Shown here piece after piece: positions 44,088 through 53,221 of a stretch of 64,000 nucleotides of DNA; within the stretch, counting starts at the first letter, position 1, and every line of letters starts with the position of its first letter. Made by a program: the position numbers and the translations under genes. Under the pieces are notes generated by a model. That model was not told where the DNA came from and ran no database searches. It saw nothing but the letters and a program-made list of their open reading frames with translations. Where the stretch lies: contig CAZOOF010000003.1 in the NCBI GenBank assembly GCA_964581365.1, forward strand, positions 1 to 64,000, written 5' to 3'. Source of the stretch: JAITWN01 sp964581365. GTDB taxonomy: Bacteria; Pseudomonadota; Gammaproteobacteria; SZUA-140.

Positions 44088-44965
44088 GGATCGATGGCAT
44101 GAGACTGCGTGAGCGCGCCGGCGTCTATGCCCGGTTGATGCGTCTCGATCGGCCGATCGGCGCCTGGCTGCTGCTGTGGCCGGCGCTATGGGCTCTGTGG
44201 CTGGCGGGGGAGGGGAGTCCGGATCCTTGGAACGTGGTGGTCTTCGTCGGTGGCGTGATCCTGATGCGCTCGGCGGGATGCGTCATCAATGACTATGCCG
44301 ATCGCGGGATCGACGGTCATGTGCATCGGACCCGGTATCGGCCTTTCGCGCAGGGCGAGGTTTCCACCCGCGAGGCTCTCGGGTTGTTCCTGATTCTTTG
44401 CCTTCTGGCCTTTGGTCTGGTGCTCACCCTGGACTGGTTCACCATTGCGCTGTCGCTGGTTGCGCTGTTCCTCGCCGCAACCTATCCCTTCATGAAGCGC
44501 TATACCCACCTGCCGCAGGTATATCTGGGCATGGCCTTCGGCTGGGCGGTGCCCATGGCTTTCGCCGCCGAGACCGGCGCCGTTGCGCAGGGTGGATGGC
44601 TGCTATACGTCGCTGCGGTGTTGTGGACCACGATTTACGACACCATGTACGCCATGGTGGATCGCGAGGATGATCTGCGCATAGGCGTCAAATCGACCGC
44701 CATCCTGTTCGGAGACGGCGATCGTGTGATCATTGGCGTACTGCAGGTGCTCCTGTTCATCGTTCTGCTGGTGGTCGGCAGCCGCTTCGAGCTCGACTGG
44801 GGTTACTATCATGCCGGCCTCATCGTCGCCGCCATCCTGGCGCTGTGGCAGCAGTATCTGATTCGAAACCGTGATCCGGATGCGTGTTTTCGCGCGTTTC
44901 TCAACAACAACTGGTTCGGGATGGCGATCTTCATCGGTTTGCTGCTGCATTACCTGGACTCATGA
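44084..44965 (+). CDS. ubiA: UbiA, 4-hydroxybenzoate polyprenyltransferase
   Basis: An integral-membrane prenyltransferase that attaches the polyprenyl tail to 4-hydroxybenzoate. The first Asp-rich motif is INDYADRGIDGHVHRTRYRP and the second lies in YDTMYAMVDREDDLRIGVKS. About eight hydrophobic helices are visible, the first around LDRPIGAWLLLWPALWALWL. It has 293 residues and is coupled to ubiC through an ATGA overlap, giving a complete two-gene entry into ubiquinone biosynthesis. Confidence 0.97.
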   Translation: MRIDGMRLRERAGVYARLMRLDRPIGAWLLLWPALWALWLAGEGSPDPWNVVVFVGGVILMRSAGCVINDYADRGIDGHVHRTRYRPFAQGEVSTREALGLFLILCLLAFGLVLTLDWFTIALSLVALFLAATYPFMKRYTHLPQVYLGMAFGWAVPMAFAAETGAVAQGGWLLYVAAVLWTTIYDTMYAMVDREDDLRIGVKSTAILFGDGDRVIIGVLQVLLFIVLLVVGSRFELDWGYYHAGLIVAAILALWQQYLIRNRDPDACFRAFLNNNWFGMAIFIGLLLHYLDS

Positions 44966-45094
44966 CAGCGATCCGGGCAGCGTTGCCATGCCCGGGGTAA
45001 TGGGTTCAAATATGCGCAGGCTCGCGGCCGCGCCAGCGGTCGCCGGGCGGATGCCCGTTTTATCGGCGGGTATGTTCCAGCGGGCGGAGAATCG

Positions 45095-46108
45095 ATGACA
45101 TCCAGCGTACCCACAGACTCGGTTGCGGCCGGGGCTTCCGAGGCTGAGCGTTTCAAGCGGCTTGGCCAGGCGGTCATTGATACCGAGGCTGCCGCCGTGC
45201 TGGCTTTGCGTGAACGTATCGGTGATGCCTTCGTTGCCGCATGCCGGCACATGCTCGCCTGCAGTGGTCGTATCGTCGTGCTCGGTATGGGCAAGTCGGG
45301 GCATATCGGCGGCAAGATTGCCGCCACCCTCGCCAGCACCGGCAGTCCCGCCTTCTTCGTCCATCCCGGGGAAGCGAGTCATGGAGACCTGGGCATGATC
45401 ACGCCGGGCGATGTCGTGCTGGCCATTTCCAATTCTGGCGAAACCGAGGAGTTGCTGACCATCCTGCCGATAATCAGGCGGCTCGGTGTGCCACTCATCA
45501 CGCTTACCGGCAAGCCGGCATCCACGCTGGCGCGCGCTGCCGATGTCAACATCGATGTCAGCGTTTCCCAGGAGGCCTGTCCACTGGGACTCGCGCCAAC
45601 CTCGAGTACGACTGCCACGCTGGTGATGGGCGATGCGCTGGCGGTGTCGCTGCTCGAAGCAAGAGGATTCACTGCCGACGATTTCGCCCGTTCCCATCCG
45701 GGCGGACGTCTGGGGCGCCGGCTGCTGCTGCTGATTCGTGACATCATGCATACTGGAGATGCGGTGCCGCGGGTGACGGCTGACATCGTGCTCAGTGAGG
45801 CGCTGGTCGAAATGACGCGCAAGGGGCTGGGTATGACAGCGGTGGTGGATGCGGACGGGCGCCTGTGCGGTATTTTCACCGACGGTGATCTGCGACGCAT
45901 CCTCGATCGCCGCATCGATGTCCATGCCACCACGGTCGGTACCGTGATGACCGCCAGCCCGCGCAGCGTCGAGCCCGACATGCTGGCCGTCGAAGCGCTC
46001 GAGTTGCTGGAGCAGCATAGAATCAGCCAGCTTCCGGTTGTCGATGGTGACGGTCGCCTGGTCGGCGCCTTCAATATGCATGACCTGCTGCGGGCAGGTG
46101 TGGTCTAG
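45095..46108 (+). CDS. kdsD: KdsD, arabinose-5-phosphate isomerase
   Basis: The enzyme interconverts ribulose-5-P and arabinose-5-P, the first committed step to Kdo for lipopolysaccharide. The SIS domain has IVVLGMGKSGHIGGKIAATL, ASTGSPAFFVHPGEASHGDL and VLAISNSGETEELLTILPII. Two CBS domains fill the C-terminal third (MTRKGLGMTAVVDADGRLCG, ELLEQHRISQLPVVDGDGRL). It has 337 residues. GGAG precedes the ATG. It heads kdsD-kdsC-lptC-lptA-lptB. Confidence 0.97.
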   Translation: MTSSVPTDSVAAGASEAERFKRLGQAVIDTEAAAVLALRERIGDAFVAACRHMLACSGRIVVLGMGKSGHIGGKIAATLASTGSPAFFVHPGEASHGDLGMITPGDVVLAISNSGETEELLTILPIIRRLGVPLITLTGKPASTLARAADVNIDVSVSQEACPLGLAPTSSTTATLVMGDALAVSLLEARGFTADDFARSHPGGRLGRRLLLLIRDIMHTGDAVPRVTADIVLSEALVEMTRKGLGMTAVVDADGRLCGIFTDGDLRRILDRRIDVHATTVGTVMTASPRSVEPDMLAVEALELLEQHRISQLPVVDGDGRLVGAFNMHDLLRAGVV

Positions 46109-46117
46109 GAGCAATCT

Positions 46118-46651
46118 GTGCAGGATTTCATCGAGAAGGCGCGGCAGATCCGGCTGGTGGTATTCGATGTCGATGGCGTGCTCACCGACGGCGGGCTGTT
46201 CATCGACTGCGATGGCCGCGAGCACAAGGTGTTCAATTCCCGCGATGGCCATGGCATGAGGATGCTGCAGGAAAGCGGGGTCATCATCGGGGTCATCACT
46301 GGCCGCAGTTCCGAGTCGGTGGCCCACCGCATGGCGGGGCTCGGCATCAGTCATGTCTTCCAGGGACAGAGCGACAAGCTGCCCGCATTCCGGCAGCTGC
46401 TCGACACGGTCGGCATATCCGCAGAGCACGTGGCATGTGTGGGCGACGATGTGGTGGACCTGCCGATGATGCGGCGCGCCGGTCTGGCCATCGCCGTCAA
46501 CGATGCCCATGAGCTGGTCAAGGAGCATGCGCACTGGATCACGGCCAATCGCGGTGGTCACGGCGCAGCCCGGGATGTGTGCGAGCTGATCATGAAGGCG
46601 CAAGGGACCTTGCCGGCGCTCTGGGAGCGTTATTTGTCGCTCGACGGCTGA
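46118..46651 (+). CDS. kdsC: KdsC, Kdo-8-phosphate phosphatase
   Basis: A tetrameric HAD phosphatase that releases Kdo from Kdo-8-P. The 177-residue protein lacks a cap domain, as usual. Motif I is LVVFDVDGVLTDGGLFI (Asp17, Asp19), followed by KVFNSRDGHGMRMLQESGVI, GVITGRSSESVAHRMAGLGI and VACVGDDVVDLPMMRRAGLA. The start is a GTG nine bases after kdsD. lptC follows after six bases. Confidence 0.97.
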   Translation: MQDFIEKARQIRLVVFDVDGVLTDGGLFIDCDGREHKVFNSRDGHGMRMLQESGVIIGVITGRSSESVAHRMAGLGISHVFQGQSDKLPAFRQLLDTVGISAEHVACVGDDVVDLPMMRRAGLAIAVNDAHELVKEHAHWITANRGGHGAARDVCELIMKAQGTLPALWERYLSLDG

Positions 46652-46657
46652 GCAGGC

Positions 46658-47206
46658 ATGGAGCGAGCGCTGCTCATCGTACTGCTGGTGATGGCGGTGG
46701 CCAGCGCCTGGTGGTGGTCTCGCGATATCGATGAGCCCGATGCGAGGTTCACCTCGGGCGAAGTGCCCGACTACAGCATGGCCGATTTCCAGCTCACCGA
46801 ACTGAATCCGGCCGGACGCCCCAGCCACACCCTGGCTGCTGAAACCCTGTATCATTACCCGGAGCGTGCGGAATCGATACTCGCGGCGCCGGTACTTCAT
46901 TTCTTTGAGGCAGATCGCCCGGCCTGGGAGATTTCCGCGCGGCATGGAACGGTGTCCGACATCGAGCGCTCGGTACGGCTCGAGGGTGAGGTGCACGTCC
47001 GCTACTCAGCCGCGGATCCCGGCCGTGATTTCGAAATCAGAACCGAAGAGCTTTACGTTTGGCCCGATGATCGTCGGGCGGAGACGGAGGCGGCAGTGCG
47101 CATCATCCAGCAGTCTGGGATCACCGATTCGATAGGTATGCAGGCCGATCTGGAACAGCGCTGGATGCGTTTGCTCTCCCGTGTGCGAGGCCATTATGAC
47201 CCTTAG
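46658..47206 (+). CDS. lptC: LptC, LPS export protein
   Basis: A bitopic inner-membrane protein that receives LPS from LptBFG and passes it to LptA. It has one N-terminal helix (LLIVLLVMAVASAWWW) and a periplasmic beta-jellyroll: DYSMADFQLTELNPAGRPSH, LAAETLYHYPERAESILAAP, WEISARHGTVSDIERSVRLE. The 182-residue length is normal. The gene overlaps lptA by 11 bases. Confidence 0.93.
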   Translation: MERALLIVLLVMAVASAWWWSRDIDEPDARFTSGEVPDYSMADFQLTELNPAGRPSHTLAAETLYHYPERAESILAAPVLHFFEADRPAWEISARHGTVSDIERSVRLEGEVHVRYSAADPGRDFEIRTEELYVWPDDRRAETEAAVRIIQQSGITDSIGMQADLEQRWMRLLSRVRGHYDP

Positions 47207-47732
47207 CCTGATGGCAAGAACCTGTGCGTTGCTGCTGCTGGCGGGTGCCGCGGCGCATGCGCTTGCCCTGCCGACCGATCGCGATCAACCGATAGAAATC
47301 GAAGCGGATAGCGCCGAGCGTGATGACGCCAGAGGCGTCAGCGTTTACCAGGGCAATGTCGTCTATACCCAGGGGACCATCCGTCTCGAAGCGGACGAAG
47401 TGCGGATATTCGAGGATGGAACCCGGCGTGTGGTTCGAGTGGAGGCCGAAGGATCGCCGGTGCGCTTCAAGCAGCGTATCGAGGGGCATGATGAGGACAT
47501 GCGGGCGCAGGCCCGGCGCATGGATTACTTCGTTGAGCCGGAGCGGCTCGTGCTGCAGATCGACGCGCATGTCTGGCGCCTTGATACCGAGCTCTCCGCT
47601 GAAGTGATCAATTATGATCCGGTGCGCGACGTGGTGAATGCCGAGCGCGGAGCGGCTGACAGCGGCCGCGTCCGCATCATCATCCAGCCGCGCGAAGGCG
47701 ACGACACGCCGGCTGCAGCTTCGGGCGACTGA
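47196..47732 (+). CDS. lptA: LptA, periplasmic LPS transport protein
   Basis: The periplasmic bridge component that carries LPS to the outer membrane. A signal peptide (LMARTCALLLLAGAAAHALA) precedes the OstA-type domain: QPIEIEADSAERDDARGVSV, YQGNVVYTQGTIRLEADEVR, QARRMDYFVEPERLVL. It has 178 residues. GAGG six bases before the ATG at 47196 supports this start inside the end of lptC. lptB follows after six bases. Confidence 0.95.
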   Translation: MTLSLMARTCALLLLAGAAAHALALPTDRDQPIEIEADSAERDDARGVSVYQGNVVYTQGTIRLEADEVRIFEDGTRRVVRVEAEGSPVRFKQRIEGHDEDMRAQARRMDYFVEPERLVLQIDAHVWRLDTELSAEVINYDPVRDVVNAERGAADSGRVRIIIQPREGDDTPAAASGD

Positions 47733-47738
47733 GCATAC

Positions 47739-48464
47739 ATGGCCCTGCTCGACGTCGAACAGATCTCCAAGCGTTATCGCCGTCGCGATGTCGTGCGCGG
47801 CGTGTCGATGCATGTTGCCGGCGGCGAAGTCGTCGGTCTGCTCGGTCCCAATGGCGCCGGCAAGACGACGTGCTTCTATATGATCGTCGGTCTGGTGCCA
47901 TGCGGCGGAGGAACGATCCGTCTGGACGGGCGTGATGTCACTTCGATGCCAATGCACGCGCGGGCGCGGCTCGGTATCGGCTACCTGCCGCAGGAAGCAT
48001 CAGTGTTCCGCAAGTTGTCGGTGGCCGATAACCTCAGGGCGGTACTGCAGACCCGCCGTGATCTCGATCGGGCGGCTCAGGAGCGCCGGGTCGATGAGCT
48101 GCTCGAGGAGTTTCACATCGAACACCTGCGTGATTCCGCCGGGATGAGTCTTTCCGGCGGAGAGAGGCGTCGGGTCGAAATAGCGCGCACACTCGCCATG
48201 CAGCCTCAATTCGTGCTTCTCGACGAGCCCTTCGCCGGCGTGGATCCCATGTCGGTCCTCGATATTCAGAGGATAATCAAGTATCTTCGTGAAAAGGGTA
48301 TAGGCATCCTGATTACGGATCACAACGTAAGGGAAACGCTGGGTATCTGTGAGCGGGCCTATATCATGAGTGACGGTGCGATCCTGGCTGAGGGACGGCC
48401 GGAGGAGCTGCTGGCGAACGAGCGTGTCCGGGAGGTCTATCTCGGCAGCAGTTTCCACCTGTGA
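47739..48464 (+). CDS. lptB: LptB, LPS export ABC ATPase
   Basis: The cytoplasmic ATPase that powers LPS extraction with LptF and LptG, which are not in this window. Walker A is LLGPNGAGKTTCFYMIVGLV, the Q-loop region GIGYLPQEASVFRKLSVADN, the signature MSLSGGERRRVEIARTLAMQ, Walker B FVLLDEPFAGVDPMSV and the switch His in GILITDHNVRETLGIC. It has 241 residues, with normal length and no disruptions. Confidence 0.97.
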   Translation: MALLDVEQISKRYRRRDVVRGVSMHVAGGEVVGLLGPNGAGKTTCFYMIVGLVPCGGGTIRLDGRDVTSMPMHARARLGIGYLPQEASVFRKLSVADNLRAVLQTRRDLDRAAQERRVDELLEEFHIEHLRDSAGMSLSGGERRRVEIARTLAMQPQFVLLDEPFAGVDPMSVLDIQRIIKYLREKGIGILITDHNVRETLGICERAYIMSDGAILAEGRPEELLANERVREVYLGSSFHL

Positions 48465-48548
48465 CGCGCCGGCCCGCCCAAGCGGCGGCGGGACTTATGC
48501 ATTAGAATTGGAGTCGATGGCGCTGGTTGTCGGCGCCCTATGGTACTC

Positions 48549-50093
48549 ATGAAGCAAACCCTGCAAATTCGCCTGGGCCAGCATCTGGCCATGACCCCGC
48601 AACTGCAACAGGCGATTCGCCTGCTGCAGCTGTCCGCGCTCGATCTGAGTGAGGAGATCCAGCAGGCGCTCGAATCCAATCCCATGCTCGAGCTGGCGGA
48701 CGAGGGAGCGGATGGCGGTGGCGATGACTTCGGTACGGATGGGGCTGATGGAACGCCCGAGTCCGAGGCTGCCGACGCCCAGGGCGAAGGCGGCAGAGCG
48801 GACGACATGGCCGGTTCCTATGAGGAGGGGCTGGAGGCGGCCGCTATCTCGGGCGAGGCTATCGAAGGTCCCGAACTCACCGATATCAGTGATGACCTGC
48901 CGGTCGACAGTGTGTGGGAGGATATTTACGACAGCGCCGTATCCTCGCGAGCGGCGGCCACCGACGCTGATGGCCGCGAATATGAAAGCCAGGACTCCGC
49001 GGCGCAGACTCTGCACGATCATCTGATCTGGCAGATGCATATGACCAATTTCAGCGACCGTGACCGTGAGATCGCGCTCGCCATCATCGATGGAATCGAC
49101 GATCGCGGCTATCTCACCGTGGATCTGGAGGACATTCGCGAGGGGTTCGGTACGCAGTTCGACGACCTGGATATCGCCGAGATCGAGGCGGTGCTGCGCC
49201 AGGTGCAGAACTTCGATCCGGTTGGCGTCGGCGCCCGTGATTTGCGTGAGTGCATTCTCATCCAGTTGAATTGCATGCCCGAGGGCACTCCCTGGCTGGA
49301 GCAGGCCAGGCAACTGGTGGGTGAGTATCTGCAGTTGTTCGCCGACCGAGAATACAGTCAGATCATGCGGCGGATGAAGTGTACGCAGGAAGATCTGCAG
49401 CAGATGCTGCTGCTGGTCCAGTCTGTGAACCCGCATCCGGGTTTGCAGATTGCCGATCAGAACACTGAGTATGTGGTTCCCGATGTCATCGTTACCCGCG
49501 ACAAGAGCTCCTGGCGCGTAGAGCTCAATCCCGAGGCTGTGCCCAGGGTCAGGATCAACGCCGGTTATGCCGGCCTGGTGCGTAGGGCCGATAGCAGCAA
49601 CGACAACACCTATATGCGTAATCAGCTCCAGGAAGCGCGCTGGTTCGTGAAGAGCCTGCAAAGCCGCAATGAAACGCTGCTCAAGGTCGCCACCTGTATC
49701 GTGGAGCGTCAGCGCGGGTTCCTGGAGCACGGTGAGGAGGCGATGAAGGCGCTGGTTCTGCATGACATCGCCACAGCTGTCGGCATGCACGAGTCGACCA
49801 TCTCCCGTGTGACGACGCAAAAGTATATGCATACGCCGCGCGGCATCTATGAGCTGAAGTATTTCTTTTCCAGCCACGTCAGTACCGACAGTGGCGGGGA
49901 GTGCTCCGCGACCGCGATCCGCGCGCTGATTAGAAAGATGGTGGCTGCCGAAGATCGCAGCAAACCCCTCAGCGACAGCAGGATCGCCGAGCTGCTGAAG
50001 GAGCGCGGAATCAACGTTGCGCGGCGGACGATTGCGAAGTATCGTGAGGCGCTTTCCATACCTTCCTCCAGCGAGCGCAAGCGCCTGGTGTGA
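48549..50093 (+). CDS. rpoN: RpoN, sigma-54 factor
   Basis: The alternative sigma factor that recognises -24/-12 promoters and needs AAA+ enhancer proteins. Region I is MKQTLQIRLGQHLAMTPQLQ QAIRLLQLS in two parts, followed by an acidic region II, the core-binding domain (DFSDRDREIALAIIDG-like segment at about residues 165-185) and the C-terminal RpoN box ARRTIAKYREALSIPS. It has 514 residues. I prefer ATG 48549 over 48540 because it matches homologues. The usual hpf gene does not follow; ptsN comes after 94 bases. Confidence 0.97.
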   Translation: MKQTLQIRLGQHLAMTPQLQQAIRLLQLSALDLSEEIQQALESNPMLELADEGADGGGDDFGTDGADGTPESEAADAQGEGGRADDMAGSYEEGLEAAAISGEAIEGPELTDISDDLPVDSVWEDIYDSAVSSRAAATDADGREYESQDSAAQTLHDHLIWQMHMTNFSDRDREIALAIIDGIDDRGYLTVDLEDIREGFGTQFDDLDIAEIEAVLRQVQNFDPVGVGARDLRECILIQLNCMPEGTPWLEQARQLVGEYLQLFADREYSQIMRRMKCTQEDLQQMLLLVQSVNPHPGLQIADQNTEYVVPDVIVTRDKSSWRVELNPEAVPRVRINAGYAGLVRRADSSNDNTYMRNQLQEARWFVKSLQSRNETLLKVATCIVERQRGFLEHGEEAMKALVLHDIATAVGMHESTISRVTTQKYMHTPRGIYELKYFFSSHVSTDSGGECSATAIRALIRKMVAAEDRSKPLSDSRIAELLKERGINVARRTIAKYREALSIPSSSERKRLV

Positions 50094-50187
50094 AGAATGA
50101 AGCACGGGTGGATGCGCGGGGCGGCCGCTGTCGATGGCCGATTCGCATCCGATACCGGCCAGAACTGGACGGAATGTCGATCAGGAC

Positions 50188-50658
50188 ATGAATCAACTGG
50201 TAGACCTGCTGGCTCCGGAGCGGGTGTTGTATCGCCCATCCGTTGGCAGCAAGAAGCGGGCGCTGGAAATCCTCAGCGAACTCATGGCAACCGAGTCCGG
50301 GCCGGTAAGCGCAAACGAGGCGCTGACCAGCCTCATCGAGCGTGAGCGTCTCGGCAGTACCGGACTAGGACACGGCGCCGCCATACCTCACGGGCGACTG
50401 AGCGGGCTCGATCACGCCATTTGCGCGTTCCTGAGGCTCGGGGAAGGTGTGGACTTCGATGCGGTGGACGAACAGCCGGTCGATATGATTTGCGGGCTGC
50501 TGGTGCCGGCGCAATCGACCAGCGAGCACCTCAACATTCTGGCACTGCTGGCGGAGATGTTCAGCGATGCACAGTTGCGTCAGCGTATCAAGGATGCGCG
50601 GACCGACGGCGAGATCTACGATCTGCTGGTTGGCTGGCAGCGCGGCGGTGGAGACTAG
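50188..50658 (+). CDS. ptsN: PtsN, EIIA-Ntr regulatory phosphotransferase protein
   Basis: A 156-residue regulatory phosphocarrier of the nitrogen-related PTS. His68 in GHGAAIPHGRL is the phosphorylation site, as in E. coli. Surrounding family stretches are KKRALEILSELMATESGPVS, VDMICGLLVPAQSTSEHLNI and LALLAEMFSDAQLRQRIKDA. The ATG at 50188 is chosen for homology and the CAGGA just upstream; a longer form from 50134 is less likely. hprK begins 13 bases later. Confidence 0.95.
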   Translation: MNQLVDLLAPERVLYRPSVGSKKRALEILSELMATESGPVSANEALTSLIERERLGSTGLGHGAAIPHGRLSGLDHAICAFLRLGEGVDFDAVDEQPVDMICGLLVPAQSTSEHLNILALLAEMFSDAQLRQRIKDARTDGEIYDLLVGWQRGGGD

Positions 50659-50671
50659 GTCGACAGCACCA

Positions 50672-51637
50672 ATGCGAAACGGCATCACACCCACGGCAGT
50701 CTTCGAGGAGCATCAGCAGCGACTCGGGCTGGACTGGGTGGCTGGCAGCGCGGGCGGAGCGCGGGAAATCCCCGCCGGGCCCGCCGACGATGTGATATCA
50801 CGCGGCTATCCCCTGGTCGGCTGGATCGGCTACCTGAACCTGGTCAGTCCTCATCGGATTCAGGTCCTCGGTGCGCGTGAACTGGAATATCTCGCATCGC
50901 TCGACGACAGGGAGCGTGCCCGCGTGCTGGCGCGTCTGCTCGAGACCCGGCCGGGGTTCATCGTGGTTTCGGACGGTCTGCCGGCTCCCCAGGATCTGGC
51001 CGCAATGGCCGATGCCGCGGCCATTCCATTGTTCCGGTCTTCCGTTCCCGGCTACGAGCTCATCTCGCAGTTGCGCCATCATCTCGCCGATGCGCTGGCC
51101 GAGCGGATCACCATTCACGGGGTATTCCTTGCTGTGATGGGCATAGGCGTGCTGCTGACGGGTGAGAGCGGAATCGGAAAGAGCGAGGTCGCGCTCGAGC
51201 TCATAAGCCGCGGCCATCGTCTGATCGCCGATGATTCGCCCGAGTTCCGTCGCGTGGCGCCTGATGTGATCACCGGCTATTGCGGGTTGGCTGAGCTGTC
51301 CGGCTTTCTCGAGGTGCGGGGGCTGGGGGTGCTGGACATCCGCGCGATGTTCGGCGATACCGCAATCAAGCCCGACAAGGCGCTGCGCCTGATAGTGGAG
51401 CTGAAACGGTTGAGCGGCCAGGAGCTGAATGCGCTCGATCGCCTCGAGGGCAGCCGTCAGGAGCGAAGCATTCTCGGAGTTTCGATCCCCCAGATCACCA
51501 TTCCGGTCATTCCCGGCCGCAATCTCGCCGTGCTGGTGGAGGCGGCCATCAGCAACCAGATGCTGCTGATGAAGGGTTACGACGCTGCCCGTTCGTTTAT
51601 CGAGCGGCATCAGCGCATCATCCTGGGCAACGCATGA
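50672..51637 (+). CDS. hprK: HPr kinase/phosphorylase
   Basis: An enzyme that phosphorylates and dephosphorylates Ser46 of HPr, known from Firmicutes and many proteobacteria with incomplete PTS. The catalytic domain has Walker A GVLLTGESGIGKSEVALELI, the RGHRLIADD metal site and the signature LEVRGLGVLDIRAMFGDTAI. It has 321 residues. The target Ser46 is present in the HPr gene 1.3 kb downstream. The stop overlaps rapZ by four bases. Confidence 0.95.
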   Translation: MRNGITPTAVFEEHQQRLGLDWVAGSAGGAREIPAGPADDVISRGYPLVGWIGYLNLVSPHRIQVLGARELEYLASLDDRERARVLARLLETRPGFIVVSDGLPAPQDLAAMADAAAIPLFRSSVPGYELISQLRHHLADALAERITIHGVFLAVMGIGVLLTGESGIGKSEVALELISRGHRLIADDSPEFRRVAPDVITGYCGLAELSGFLEVRGLGVLDIRAMFGDTAIKPDKALRLIVELKRLSGQELNALDRLEGSRQERSILGVSIPQITIPVIPGRNLAVLVEAAISNQMLLMKGYDAARSFIERHQRIILGNA

Positions 51638-52497
51638 TGAAGATGCTCATCATCAGTGGGCTGTCGGGCTCGGGCAAGAGCGTGGCGCTGCAGGCCCTGG
51701 AAGATCTCAACTACTACTGCATAGACAATCTTCCGCTCGGTCTGCTAGCTTCATTCGTCGAGCAGGTCATCGACCCCCAGGCGGCACGCCGCATCGACCG
51801 GGTCGCGGTCGGCATCGACGCCCGTAATCTGCTGCAGGACCTCGGCCGTTTCGGCGACATTCTGCGCGAGATCCGCGAGCGCGGCGTGAATTGCGACGTC
51901 ATCTTCCTCACCGCCACTGACGAGGTGCTCATCAAGCGGTTCAGTGAGACCCGGCGCAAGCACCCGCTCACTCGCCCCAACGTTTCTCTGACCGAGGCGA
52001 TCGCCGAGGAGCGGGAGCTGCTGGCGGCGATCTCCGCCAGCGCCGATCTCCAGATCGATACCAGCTCGTTCAATGTGCACCAGTTGCGATCGCTGATCGG
52101 GGAGCGCGTTGCCGAGCGGCGCGGGTCCAGCCTGTCGATCCTCTTCGAATCCTTCGGATTCAAGTATGGCATTCCGACCGATGCCGACTATGTCTTCGAC
52201 GTGCGGTGTCTGCCCAATCCGCATTGGGATCCGCAGCTGCGGCTTTACCGCGGCACCGATCAGGCGGTCATCGATTTTCTCGATCAGCAGCCGGATGCGG
52301 TGCGGATGTACGAAGACATTCGTGATTTTCTGGAGCGCTGGATTCCCAGCTTCGAGGCGGAGAATCGGAATTACATGTGCATTGCCATCGGTTGCACCGG
52401 CGGCCAGCATCGTTCGGTCTATCTGGCGGAAGCGCTGGCGAGACATTTTCGCGCATCCCGCGAGAGCGTGATGGTACGCCACCGGGAGCTGCGATGA
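51634..52497 (+). CDS. rapZ: RapZ, RNase adapter/nucleotide-binding protein
   Basis: A P-loop protein that in E. coli recruits RNase E to the GlmZ small RNA and so controls amino-sugar synthesis. Walker A is ISGLSGSGKSVALQALEDLN, followed by YYCIDNLPLGLL, ETRRKHPLTR and the C-terminal RNA-binding domain with SFGFKYGIPTDADYVFDVRC, LPNPHW and IAIGCTGGQHRSVYLAEALA. It has 287 residues. It is embedded between hprK and the EIIA-Man gene with four-base overlaps at both ends. Confidence 0.96.
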   Translation: MMKMLIISGLSGSGKSVALQALEDLNYYCIDNLPLGLLASFVEQVIDPQAARRIDRVAVGIDARNLLQDLGRFGDILREIRERGVNCDVIFLTATDEVLIKRFSETRRKHPLTRPNVSLTEAIAEERELLAAISASADLQIDTSSFNVHQLRSLIGERVAERRGSSLSILFESFGFKYGIPTDADYVFDVRCLPNPHWDPQLRLYRGTDQAVIDFLDQQPDAVRMYEDIRDFLERWIPSFEAENRNYMCIAIGCTGGQHRSVYLAEALARHFRASRESVMVRHRELR

Positions 52498-52904
52498 GCG
52501 TTGGATTGTGTCTGGTCACGCATGATCGCATTGGCGAATCCATGCTGGCGACCGCCAGATCCATGCTTGGCACCTGTCCGTTACCCGCGGCAACGGTGGC
52601 GGTGACCTCGGCCTGTGACTCCGCGCGTGCCGAAGGCATTCTGCGCGAAGCGCGCGAGGTGGTGCGGCGGCTCGATCAGGGCGATGGGGTCATCGTGCTG
52701 ACGGATATGTACGGATCCACTCCCGCCAACATCGCCGCCGCGCTCGGCGAGCTCGAGGGGCACGATGTGATCGTGATCACCGGCATCAATCTGCCGATGC
52801 TGGTGCGCATCCTCAATTACCCCGGGCTGGCGCTGGAACAGCTGGTGGAAAAGGCCCTCAGCGGTGGTCGCGAAGGGATTTTTCGCGGTACCGGAGAAGC
52901 GTGA
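52494..52904 (+). CDS. PTS EIIA component, mannose family
   Basis: A 136-residue EIIA of the mannose type. The phosphorylated His10 lies in GLCLVTHDRIGESMLATA; later motifs are DQGDGVIVLTDMYGSTPANI and VIVITGINLPMLVRILNY. No EIIB, EIIC or EIID genes are in the window, so it probably serves regulation. Its ATG overlaps the rapZ stop, and its stop overlaps the HPr start by one base. Confidence 0.95.
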   Translation: MSVGLCLVTHDRIGESMLATARSMLGTCPLPAATVAVTSACDSARAEGILREAREVVRRLDQGDGVIVLTDMYGSTPANIAAALGELEGHDVIVITGINLPMLVRILNYPGLALEQLVEKALSGGREGIFRGTGEA

Positions 52905-53173
52905 TGGTGCGTTGCGAAACCGAGATCGTGAACCGGCTGGGACTGCATGCCCGTGCTGCAGCGCGCCTGGTGACTCTTGCTTCGCAGTTCAAGTGCGAGG
53001 TTTTCGTTCAGCGCGGCGAGAAGCGGGTCAACGGCAAGAGCATCATGGGCGTGATGATGCTCGCGGCCGGTCAGGGCACCACGATCGAGATCATTGCCGA
53101 AGGCGAGGATGAAGAGCGTGCCGTCGAAAAGATCGTCGATCTGATCAGGCACCGTTTCGGCGAGGAGAGTTGA
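52904..53173 (+). CDS. ptsH: HPr phosphocarrier protein
   Basis: An 89-residue phosphocarrier that takes phosphate from EI on His15 (NRLGLHARAAARLV). The HprK target Ser46 is also present (VNGKSIMGVMMLAA). GGAG precedes the ATG at 52904; a GTG at 52901 is possible. With both His15 and Ser46 intact it can link EI flux to HprK control. EI follows after 48 bases. Confidence 0.96.
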   Translation: MVRCETEIVNRLGLHARAAARLVTLASQFKCEVFVQRGEKRVNGKSIMGVMMLAAGQGTTIEIIAEGEDEERAVEKIVDLIRHRFGEES

Positions 53174-53221
53174 CCACGTCGTAGCGGCCTCGCCTCCCGT
53201 CCATCGGGGAGTGCAGCAGGC

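Noticed and set aside
45044..45061. Terminator after ubiA (CGGGC-GGAT-GCCCG-TTTT)
   Set aside because: Only a 5-bp stem with four T, about 80 bases after the stop; too weak to list as a feature.
50094..50187. Remnant of hpf between rpoN and ptsN
   Set aside because: The 94 bases are too short and show no hpf-like codons in any frame.
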